Assembly (NCBI RefSeq): GCF_000758685.1
Contig: NZ_CP009286.1
Coordinates: 5,251,001-5,315,000, forward strand
DNA length: 64,000 bases
Origin: Paenibacillus stellifer
GTDB lineage: Bacteria; Bacillota; Bacilli; Paenibacillales; Paenibacillaceae
Reading direction: 5' to 3'
Position numbers and translations under genes: made by a program. Shown here piece after piece: positions 57,116-64,000 of this stretch (the first letter of the stretch is position 1; each line of letters begins with the position of its first letter). The notes under the pieces are model-generated. The model was not told the DNA's origin and did not search any database. It worked only from the letters and a program-made list of their open reading frames with translations.

Positions 57116-58300
57116 TTAACGCTGACTCGCCGGCTTGCCGGTATAAGTAGCCGACGGGAGGTCCTCCTCGACTTCCTGGCCGTGCAGCTTGACGCTCATC
57201 GCGATGCCGATGCTGGCCATGTTGATCAGCAGCGACGTTCCGCCATAGCTGATAAAAGGAAGGGTAATCCCGGTCAGCGGCATCAGCCCGATAAAGGCTC
57301 CGATATTTTCAAAAATCTGATACAGCAGCATCGCCACAATACCGACGATAATGAACGGCCCGCCCCTGTCCTTGCATTCAATGGCAATCAGAATCATCCG
57401 GTGAATCAGAATGAAGTATAGCAGCAGCAGGATGGCGGAACCCATAAATCCGAATTCCTCCGCAATCTGCACGAAGATTGAGTCCGCATACGTGTAAGGA
57501 ACAAGATTGTTCTGAACCGTGCTGCCCTTCAAATACCCCTCACCGCTCATGCCGCCCGAGGCGATTCCGAGCTTGGCGTTCCGCGTCTGATAGCTTGCAT
57601 CGGAGGAGGCCAGGTCCGGAACAAGCCATGGATCGAACCGGCTGATCAGGTGATCGCGTCCCGGCAGCTTCTGCAGAAGCTCAACCGCTTTGTCATGATA
57701 ATTAATATAGCTATAAATACCGGCGAACGTGACCCCTCCGACGAGAACGACCGTGATCAGAGCGTGGCTGAACTTGATATTGCCGATCCACAGCAGCCCC
57801 GCCAATATAATGACATAGCTGAGCGCGTTGCCGAGGTCATTCTGTGAAATGACGATAGCGAACGGCAGCAGCGTCAGCAGCCCGAGCGGAATGACATCCC
57901 GCCAGAACTTAAGCTTCTGCTTGTTCTTTCGGACGAGCAATGACGCCAGAAATAGAATCAGCATCAGTTTGAACATTTCCGCAGGCTGCAGGCTGAAGCC
58001 TCCGAATTTGATCCAGCCCTTAGCTCCGTTCTGCGTTGCGCCGACGAAGCTGACCAGCACCAGCACCCCGATGCCGGCTATATAAATATAGGTGGCATAT
58101 TTAATCAGCAGACGGTAGTCTACCAGCAATAGTCCAAAGAAAGCGATGAACCCTAAAATATAAAACTTGAGCATCTTGAGATGAAACCCATCCGTCGATC
58201 TGCCATGCGTCACACTGTAAATAGCGAGCATGCAGATCGCCATCAGCATCAGAAGAACAATTACAATGACGCCGTCAACCTTTTTTAACTTCTGGAGCAA
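57116..58300 (-). CDS. rodA: SEDS-family glycan polymerase, RodA-like
   Basis: The 394-aa polytopic membrane protein has the SEDS signatures FSLQPAEMFKLMLILF, VISQNDLGNALSYVII with the conserved Asp region, YTYADSIFVQIAEEFGFMGS and the C-terminal LPFISYGGTSLLINM. SEDS proteins polymerise peptidoglycan glycan strands. RodA for elongation is the best guess over FtsW or SpoVE, but the sequence alone does not settle it. The start is TTG with GGGAGG 7 nt upstream. It lies alone with its own terminator. Confidence 0.85.
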   Translation of the reverse strand: MLQKLKKVDGVIVIVLLMLMAICMLAIYSVTHGRSTDGFHLKMLKFYILGFIAFFGLLLVDYRLLIKYATYIYIAGIGVLVLVSFVGATQNGAKGWIKFGGFSLQPAEMFKLMLILFLASLLVRKNKQKLKFWRDVIPLGLLTLLPFAIVISQNDLGNALSYVIILAGLLWIGNIKFSHALITVVLVGGVTFAGIYSYINYHDKAVELLQKLPGRDHLISRFDPWLVPDLASSDASYQTRNAKLGIASGGMSGEGYLKGSTVQNNLVPYTYADSIFVQIAEEFGFMGSAILLLLYFILIHRMILIAIECKDRGGPFIIVGIVAMLLYQIFENIGAFIGLMPLTGITLPFISYGGTSLLINMASIGIAMSVKLHGQEVEEDLPSATYTGKPASQR

Positions 58301-58419
58301 TGCCCTGCCTCCCTATTATTGTACTAGCTTTCAATCGGCGGCTGTTATCATCCTAACCGCTGTCTTTATTGTAAGAGATAGGGCGGAAAAATACCAATCC
58401 AGAATCAGGCGGCGTCCAT

Positions 58420-59574
58420 TTACCGGGCGATGCCCAGCACATGGCGCGGAATGCCCGCCAGATCGGGGACGGTGACGATCTCATCCCAGTGTCCGGCCTC
58501 TCTCAGCAGCCCGGCTACCGCTTCCGCCTGTCCGAGCCCGAGCTCGAAGCCGACGAGCCGGGGCGGCGCCGCGAGCAGCGCAAGCTGCTCCATCATGCGG
58601 CGGTACGGATCGAGCCCGTCCTCGCCGCCGTCCAGCGCGGTGAGCGGCTCATGCTCGCGCACCTCCCGCTGGAGCCCGGCGATATCGCCGCCGGGTATAT
58701 AGGGCGGGTTGGAGACGAGAATATCCGTCTCCAAGCCCTTGAACGGCTCGAGCAGGTCGCCGAGCCGCAGCTCTACGGCCGCGCCGAGACGCTCCGCGTT
58801 GCGGCCGGCCACAGCCAGTGCCGCCGGCGAGATGTCGCCGGCCAGCACCCGCCACGCCGGCGCTTCCGCGGCCAGCGTGACGGAAATGGCGCCGCTGCCC
58901 GCGCCGATGTCTACCGCGGTCAAGCGGCGGGAGGCCCCGGCCTCCTCAGGCCGGGAGACCGGCATGTCGCTGGAGCCGGTTCTGATCTGTACGGGCGGGA
59001 CTACCGCCCCGGACAGCGTGGCATCGCCTGCGACGGCCTGGCCCGACCCTGAACTAGCTTGCGTCGGGTCGCCCTCGGTATCCAGTTCCGCTCCGCCTTC
59101 ACTTCCGGGTACGCCGTCTCTTCCGCCGCCTGCCGCCCCGGAGGAAGCCCCTTCGCCTTCGCTCCGGCTGTCCCCGGGATCTCCGGCATCGATCCCCGGC
59201 TTCCCGTCCGGCCACAGCTCGGCGGCGTACTTCAGCACCGCCTCCACCAGCAGCTCGGTCTCCGGCCGGGGGATCAGCACATCCGGCGTCACCTCGAAGC
59301 TTCGGCCGTAGAATTCCTGCTCCCCGGTAATATACTGCACCGGCTCGCCCGAAGCGCGGCGGCTGACGGCATGCTCCCATGCTTCCCGCTTATTCTGCGG
59401 GAACGGGTCGGCCAGCGCCATATAATAGGCCGCGCCGGACAAGCCCAGCACATGCTCCAGCAGAAGCTGGGCGCTGCGCTGTGGCTCGCTGACTCCGGCC
59501 TCGCCCAAAAAAGAAGAAGCCTTCGCAAAGGCTTCCCGGATGCTTTGCACCGGCGGCATGAAATATGCGCTCAT
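58420..59574 (-). CDS. prmC: Release factor glutamine methyltransferase PrmC with a long insertion
   Basis: PrmC methylates the Gln of the release-factor GGQ motif. The N-terminal domain (SIREAFAKASSFLGEAGV, LIPRPETELLVEAVL) and the Rossmann domain with AVDIGAGSGAISVTLA and the catalytic NPPY (DILVSNPPYIPGGD) are clear. Between them, after about residue 130, lies a low-complexity Gly/Ser/Glu/Asp-rich insertion of about 90 residues, making 384 aa instead of about 285. The ATG is used here; a TTG at 59580 is better spaced (9 nt) from AAGGAG and may be the true start. It lies 10 nt after prfA. Confidence 0.93.
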   Translation of the reverse strand: MSAYFMPPVQSIREAFAKASSFLGEAGVSEPQRSAQLLLEHVLGLSGAAYYMALADPFPQNKREAWEHAVSRRASGEPVQYITGEQEFYGRSFEVTPDVLIPRPETELLVEAVLKYAAELWPDGKPGIDAGDPGDSRSEGEGASSGAAGGGRDGVPGSEGGAELDTEGDPTQASSGSGQAVAGDATLSGAVVPPVQIRTGSSDMPVSRPEEAGASRRLTAVDIGAGSGAISVTLAAEAPAWRVLAGDISPAALAVAGRNAERLGAAVELRLGDLLEPFKGLETDILVSNPPYIPGGDIAGLQREVREHEPLTALDGGEDGLDPYRRMMEQLALLAAPPRLVGFELGLGQAEAVAGLLREAGHWDEIVTVPDLAGIPRHVLGIAR

Positions 59575-59584
59575 TTCCAAAGCA

Positions 59585-60652
59585 TTATTCTCCTTTTTCC
59601 AGCAGCTCGGCCTGTTCCGCGATGGAGAGCGCCGAAATAATCTCTTCGATTTCACCGTTCATGACGGAGTCGAGGCGGTGCAGCGTCAGACCGATCCGAT
59701 GGTCTGTTACCCGGCTCTGCGGGAAATTGTACGTCCGGATGCGTTCGCTGCGGTCGCCGGTGCCGACCTTGCTCTTGCGCTCTCCGGCGTATTTGGCTTC
59801 CTCTTCCTGGCGCATCATGTCGGAGATGCGGGCGCGCAGCACTTGCAGCGCCTTCTCCTTGTTCGAGTTCTGCGACTTGCCGTCCTGGCAGGTCGCCACA
59901 ATGCCGGTCGGAATATGCGTCACGCGCACGGCGGATTTCGTCGTGTTGACGGACTGTCCGCCCGCACCGCTGGAGCAGAACGTATCGACACGGATATCCT
60001 TGTCGAGAATTTCGATGTCGACTTCCTCAGCTTCCGGCATAACCGCCACCGTCGAAGTCGAAGTGTGGATGCGGCCGCCGGATTCCGTCGTCGGAATGCG
60101 CTGTACGCGGTGTGCGCCGCTTTCGTATTTCATTTTGCTGTAAGCGCCCCGGCCGTTGATCATGAAGATAACTTCCTTGAAGCCGCCCAGGTCGTTCGTA
60201 TTGGCGTCCATCAGTTCAATGCGCCAGCCCTGCGTATCCGCATAGCGGGTGTACATCCGGTACAGATCGGACGCGAACAGAGCCGCTTCGTCGCCGCCGG
60301 CGGCGCCGCGGATTTCCACGATCACGTTCTTGTCATCATTCGGATCCTTGGGCAGCAGCAGAATGCGGATCTTCTCCTCCAGCTCGATCTGACGGCGTGA
60401 CAGGTCGTCGATTTCCATCTTGACCATCTCACGCATTTCGTCGTCCAGCTTCTCGCCCTGCATCAGCTTGGCGGCATCCAGTTCTTCCATGACATTCTTA
60501 TATTCGGTATAAGCCTCAAAAGCGGGCTGCAAGTCGGATTGTTCTTTGGAATAGTCCCTCAGTTTCTTACTATCGCTTGCAACATCCGGATCGCAAAGCA
60601 GTTCACTGAGTTTCTCATAGCGGTCCGCCAGAGATTGCAATCGGTCCAACAA
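59585..60652 (-). CDS. prfA: Peptide chain release factor 1
   Basis: RF1 reads UAA and UAG stop codons. The 355-aa product has the codon-recognition region around [19 protein letters not shown] (PxT type) and the hydrolysis motif [17 protein letters not shown]. Its Gln is the PrmC target, and prmC follows directly. The start is TTG with AGAGGTG 7 nt upstream. Confidence 0.98.
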   Translation of the reverse strand: MLDRLQSLADRYEKLSELLCDPDVASDSKKLRDYSKEQSDLQPAFEAYTEYKNVMEELDAAKLMQGEKLDDEMREMVKMEIDDLSRRQIELEEKIRILLLPKDPNDDKNVIVEIRGAAGGDEAALFASDLYRMYTRYADTQGWRIELMDANTNDLGGFKEVIFMINGRGAYSKMKYESGAHRVQRIPTTESGGRIHTSTSTVAVMPEAEEVDIEILDKDIRVDTFCSSGAGGQSVNTTKSAVRVTHIPTGIVATCQDGKSQNSNKEKALQVLRARISDMMRQEEEAKYAGERKSKVGTGDRSERIRTYNFPQSRVTDHRIGLTLHRLDSVMNGEIEEIISALSIAEQAELLEKGE

Positions 60653-60707
60653 GGGAGTTCACCTCTTTAGATCATTTTTAAAAGATAATACAGATTCACG
60701 ACTTTAT

Positions 60708-60716
60708 ATTATATCA
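60708..60716 (-). promoter_or_regulatory. Extended -10 promoter for prfA-prmC
   Basis: TGATATAAT on the minus strand; no good -35 element. Predicted start near 60701, 48 nt before the prfA start. Confidence 0.55.
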
Positions 60717-61015
60717 CGAACCGGCCGATTTGGCTACATGCAGGTCGCCTGTAAGGAATGGATGAGGAGATCGTCGTGCTAGCACACGTTTCAGAGCCGT
60801 TCCTCCGCAGTTCGCGTTATGCCGGGGTCAAAAGCACCCTCGTTCTTCGCCGACTCGCACCTTTTTTATCATCGCCATATCGCATTGCCAAATCGCCGAT
60901 TGCTCCCGACATCACCGCACAGCCGAAGATATGCAAGAACACCGCAGATACTCAAGAGTGCCACACCGCTACCGCCATATCGCCGCCTGCCAGTACCGAA
61001 CTGCCGCAGATACGC
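60717..61015. other. Non-coding spacer between ychF and prfA
   Basis: No gene is supported. The stretch is full of short loose repeats of CGCCATATCGC, GCCGAT and CACCGC type and looks like degenerate or slipped sequence. A plus-strand frame at 60758-61066 has no ribosome site and a low-complexity translation. Confidence 0.5.
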
Positions 61016-61055
61016 AAAAAGCCACCCCGCAGCTTCTCTTACTCTGCGAAGTGGC
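61016..61055 (-). terminator. ychF terminator
   Basis: GCCACTTCGCAG pairs with CTGCGGGGTGGC (12 bp with G-T pairs) and is followed on the minus strand by TTTTTG. Confidence 0.82.
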
Positions 61056-61169
61056 CCGGCGTTTAAGCCCGGAGACGGGTGACATTATAACTCATGCATG
61101 AATGATATTTCTGAACGGGACGTTAACCAGCATAAGCATCCTTGCCAACCGAAGCTCCGGGACAAAAAA

Positions 61170-62270
61170 TTACACGTTGAAGCGGAAATGCATAATGTCG
61201 CCGTCCTGTACGACGTAGTCCTTGCCTTCCAGACGCAGCTGGCCGCGTTCCTTGGCGCCGTTCATCGAACCGGCTGAGATCAGATCATCGTAAGCGACGA
61301 CCTCGGCACGGATGAAGCCGCGCTCGAAATCGGAGTGGATGACACCCGCGGCTCCGGGAGCCTTCGTTCCTTTGCGGATCGTCCAGGCGCGAACTTCCTG
61401 CACACCCGCCGTGAAATACGTGTACAGCCCCAGCAGCTTGTAAGCTGCTTTGATCAGACGGTTCAGGCCGGATTCCTGCAGACCGAGCTCTTCCAGGAAC
61501 ATGGCTTTGTCTTCGCCTTCCAGCTCGGCAATTTCCGCTTCCACCTTGGCGCTGATCGGCACTACTTCCGCATTCTCAGCGGCGGCGAATTCACGGACCT
61601 GCTTCACATAAGGATTCTCCTCGGCAGTCGATACTTCATCCTCGCCTACATTGGCAGCGTACAGTACCGGCTTCATCGTCAAAAGATGCAGGTCGCGAAC
61701 GATCACCTTCTCTTCATCAGACAGCTCTACGCTGCGGGCCGGCATATCCTCATAAAGAGCATCCTTGATGCGTTCCAGCACTTCGACTTCCTGGGTGTAC
61801 TGCTTGTTGCCGCCCTTCATGTTTTTACGGGAACGGTCGATCCGCTTCTCCACGCTCTCCACGTCCGCCAGAATCAGCTCCAGGTTGATCGTCTGGATGT
61901 CGCTGATCGGGTTGACCTTGCCGTCCACATGCGTGACATTCTCGTCTTCAAAACACCGCACGACATGAACAATCGCGTCCACCTCGCGGATATGCGCCAG
62001 GAATTTGTTGCCGAGACCTTCGCCCTTGCTCGCGCCGCGCACCAGTCCCGCGATGTCCACGAATTCAAACGCCGTCGGCACCGTTTTGTTCGGTACAACC
62101 AGCTCCGTCAGCTTATCGAGACGCTCGTCCGGAACCTCAACCACGCCGACATTGGGGTCGATCGTGCAGAAAGGATAGTTCGCGGACTCCGCGCCCGCCT
62201 GCGTAATTGCGTTAAACAGCGTCGATTTGCCCACGTTAGGCAGACCCACGATACCCGCTTTCAAAGCCAT
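61170..62270 (-). CDS. ychF: Ribosome-binding ATPase YchF
   Basis: YchF is an Obg-like P-loop ATPase that associates with ribosomes and is linked to the oxidative stress response. The 366-aa protein has the P-loop [35 protein letters not shown], the altered G4 motif (YAANVGEDE in place of NKxD, explaining ATP preference) and a C-terminal TGS domain ending [21 protein letters not shown] lies upstream of the ATG. Confidence 0.97.
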   Translation of the reverse strand: MALKAGIVGLPNVGKSTLFNAITQAGAESANYPFCTIDPNVGVVEVPDERLDKLTELVVPNKTVPTAFEFVDIAGLVRGASKGEGLGNKFLAHIREVDAIVHVVRCFEDENVTHVDGKVNPISDIQTINLELILADVESVEKRIDRSRKNMKGGNKQYTQEVEVLERIKDALYEDMPARSVELSDEEKVIVRDLHLLTMKPVLYAANVGEDEVSTAEENPYVKQVREFAAAENAEVVPISAKVEAEIAELEGEDKAMFLEELGLQESGLNRLIKAAYKLLGLYTYFTAGVQEVRAWTIRKGTKAPGAAGVIHSDFERGFIRAEVVAYDDLISAGSMNGAKERGQLRLEGKDYVVQDGDIMHFRFNV

Positions 62271-63194
62271 TTATATGACAACTCCCATTTTTCATTAATT
62301 GACCAATTTAGCCCTGCGATCTAACCCATTATATATTAGAACAAAAAGTCCGGCAACAACGCCCTTAACCGCTCCCACAGCACAATCAAACCGCAGCGTC
62401 TCCGCCTGATAGAGCAGATTCCGCCGCAATGCACGCACTCCCGCGTTCGCTGCATTTTATCCGCTGCCCGACAGTTCACCTACAGTAACCTGACATCCCA
62501 TCATCTGCAACACGACATTTCATCCACTGCATCCTGGCATTCCGTCATCTGCAACATTACATTTCATCCATTGCATCCCAACATATCAGCATCTACATCC
62601 CGACATTTTCCTTGCAAGCCGCAGCATCGTATTTCATCCACTGCATTCTGGCTGTTTGTCGTCATATTTCCCAGACCGCATATCAAAGCTGGTATCCCTG
62701 ATCAGCTGTCTGCTAGAGCTCCACCTGTTGCATCAACGAACCAAATGTCCAATCTGTAAGGACAAATTCATGAAAAATGTCTTTCAAATAGTGGACACTT
62801 CTCCTCAGACGAGACATAGCTCCCACTTTGCCGAAATGCTTCAAATATCACAATATATAGAGGAACACCAGCCATCCGATCTATATATAGAGAACACCTT
62901 GGCAACCTCGCTTATTCCTCCCGTGTCCACCTTTTAAAAGACACTTATCGCCATTTGTCCTCATATCATGGACTCCACAGCAAACACGCCGGTCCTCCGC
63001 TTATTTCTTCTTATAAAATGTCCGGAAATGCCGATTCCTTAAATTCCTTAAATCTGCCTCACACATCCCGCACGACCCGCGCATCTCACATAACCTACAA
63101 CCTACACATCCCGCACATCCCGCACATCACGCGCAGCGCAGCGCATCACATGGACAAATAATCTCCTCGTCCACACGTCAACCCTTTTTATCGC
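62271..63194. other. Repeat-rich non-coding region of about 0.9 kb
   Basis: No gene is convincing on either strand. It holds two 44-bp tandem repeats (62491-62578), a degenerate third copy, a repeated ATATATAGAGGAACACC-like element (about 62854-62900), and a run of CACATCCCG microrepeats (about 63058-63145). The plus-strand frame at 62656-62937 has no ribosome site. It may be degenerate or recombination-prone DNA. Confidence 0.5.
62491..62578. repeat. Two 44-bp tandem repeats
   Basis: Units 62491-62534 and 62535-62578 differ at about seven positions and share TCATCTGCAACA and ACATTTCATCCA. A weaker related copy extends towards 62650. Confidence 0.8.
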
Positions 63195-63236
63195 AAAAAA
63201 ATAACGGCTGCGCCCTTCATCAACCGCATCCGTTAT
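63195..63236 (-). terminator. Terminator of the GNAT gene
   Basis: ATAACGGATGCG pairs imperfectly with CGCAGCCGTTAT, followed on the minus strand by TTTTTT. Confidence 0.88.
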
Positions 63237-63251
63237 CGCATATATGCTGGA

Positions 63252-63722
63252 CTATAGCTCTTTGGACATTGTAATGTCTGTGACGCCGTAGCCCATTTTG
63301 GTATACAGCTGAAAAGCGCGCTGATTCTGTCCGAACACATGCAGCCCGATCTTGCTTACATTCATGGAGCGCGCCTTCTCGTCCAGCGCCTGCATGGCCT
63401 GTTTGCCATAGCCTCTGCCCTGATAAGGCTCGAAAATATAAATATCGTATATAAAGGCTTCGCGTCCGCGGCGGCCCTCCGTCACATTGAACCAGATGTA
63501 GCCAACCGCCGTTTCGCTCTCCTCTTCCACAACGGAGTACAGATACGCGCCATCCGTCTGAAGCCCTGACGGCAGAAACCCAGTCATCGCTTCCTTGGAT
63601 TGCTTCAGCGCGTTGTCCGGCTCCCAGTCGCCGGATTTGACCTTCTCTTCGGCAAAGTCATTTGTGGACTGTCTGAGGAAAAATTGGAATGTCGCTTCAT
63701 CCATTTGAACCAGTTTTATCAT
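63252..63722 (-). CDS. GNAT-family N-acetyltransferase
   Basis: The 156-aa protein carries the acetyl-CoA-binding motif PYQGRGYGKQAMQALDEKA (about residues 98-116) and the preceding strand VGYIWFNVTE, typical of the GNAT fold, plus the C-terminal AFQLYTKMGYGVTDITMSKE. The substrate cannot be told from sequence. AAGGAA precedes the ATG. It is monocistronic with its own terminator. Confidence 0.93.
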   Translation of the reverse strand: MIKLVQMDEATFQFFLRQSTNDFAEEKVKSGDWEPDNALKQSKEAMTGFLPSGLQTDGAYLYSVVEEESETAVGYIWFNVTEGRRGREAFIYDIYIFEPYQGRGYGKQAMQALDEKARSMNVSKIGLHVFGQNQRAFQLYTKMGYGVTDITMSKEL

Positions 63723-63831
63723 TGTATTCCTTCCTTATTTTCGTGATCATACCTGCCTGCGGGAAAAATGCGGCCAATGCCGCTTCGCCAAATCCCCTCG
63801 CACAGCGGCCGTCTGATGGCTGTATGGCAGC

Positions 63832-64000
63832 CTAAATGCGAACCAGCCGTGGCGTTCCCCGCAGCTCATCAACGGAGGAGGCACCGATGCCGAACATCGC
63901 CGTCCGAAGCTCCAGCTCGGTCTGCGCAAGCTTCGCTTCCAGCGCCTCCTCCGATTCCACGGCCGGGCCCAGCAGCTTACGGCCGAATCCGGCCAAATCT
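63832..64000 (-). CDS. fni: Type 2 isopentenyl-diphosphate delta-isomerase, C-terminal end
   Basis: The 56 visible codons end in TAG and read ...FGRKLLGPAVESEEALEAK, TELELRTAMFGIGASS and VDELRGTPRLVRI. This matches the C-terminus of the FMN-dependent Fni/IDI-2 enzyme, which interconverts IPP and DMAPP for isoprenoid synthesis. The start and catalytic core lie beyond the right edge, so the assignment rests on the tail alone. Confidence 0.8.
   Translation of the reverse strand, partial: DLAGFGRKLLGPAVESEEALEAKLAQTELELRTAMFGIGASSVDELRGTPRLVRI

Noticed and set aside
62491..62650. Tandem repeats as a possible CRISPR array
   Set aside because: The repeats are directly adjacent without unique spacers, are degenerate, and no cas genes are nearby.
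62656..62937. A 93-codon plus-strand frame with a CPICKDKF segment
   Set aside because: It has no ribosome site, lies in a repeat-rich degenerate region, and is on the opposite strand from all cellular genes.

Overview
The window looks like the chromosome of an endospore-forming, flagellated, S-layer-bearing member of the Bacilli, most likely Paenibacillus or a close relative. The reasons are the sporulation genes (spoIIID, spoIIQ, spoIID, spoIIR, an alpha/beta SASP), a B. subtilis-like gene order (comFA-comFC-yvyF-flgM-flgN-flgK-flgL-yviE-fliW; degS-degU; spoIIID-mbl-flhO-flhP-fabZ; murA, ywzB, atp operon, upp, glyA, ywlG, ywlE, mntP, ywlC, spoIIR, prmC, prfA), SLH-domain surface proteins with csaB, and moderately high GC with strong AGGAGG-type ribosome sites. 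Every cellular gene lies on the minus strand. The only plus-strand gene is the transposase of an insertion sequence.

Layout, left to right: late flagellar genes and competence genes (1-7634); a short glycosyltransferase-like gene, degU-degS and a large secreted phosphodiester glycosidase-type protein (7744-12931); metK with a long leader (13072-14632); a complete 1441-bp insertion sequence (14744-16184) that landed in the stop codon of a SASP gene; a secreted protein, the main S-layer-type protein and a 1208-codon SLH protein (16613-24704); tagO-tagA-csaB-DUF5693 for a pyruvylated secondary cell wall polymer (24898-30094); pgcA and fabZ; flhP-flhO-mbl-spoIIID; spoIIQ-spoIID; murA and ywzB; the nine-gene atp operon (41060-48607); upp-mnaA; ywlG-glyA behind a ZTP riboswitch; ywlE-mntP-ywlC; spoIIR; rodA; prmC-prfA; ychF; a GNAT gene; and the 3' end of a type 2 IPP isomerase gene.

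The strongest functional theme is the cell surface. TagO, TagA and MnaA would start a ManNAc/GlcNAc-containing wall polymer, CsaB would add the pyruvate ketals that SLH domains recognise, and the two SLH proteins encoded beside them would attach to it. A large membrane protein of unknown function (DUF5693) overlaps csaB and is the best candidate for an uncharacterised part of this pathway. Further items are a structured metK leader with no recognisable S-box, a chain of hairpin repeats between atpA and atpG, a 41-bp triplication at the end of ywlC, and a low-complexity insertion in PrmC.

Starts were chosen by ribosome binding site. Promoters, terminators and RNA structures were read by eye, not computed. 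No tRNA, rRNA or CRISPR array was seen.
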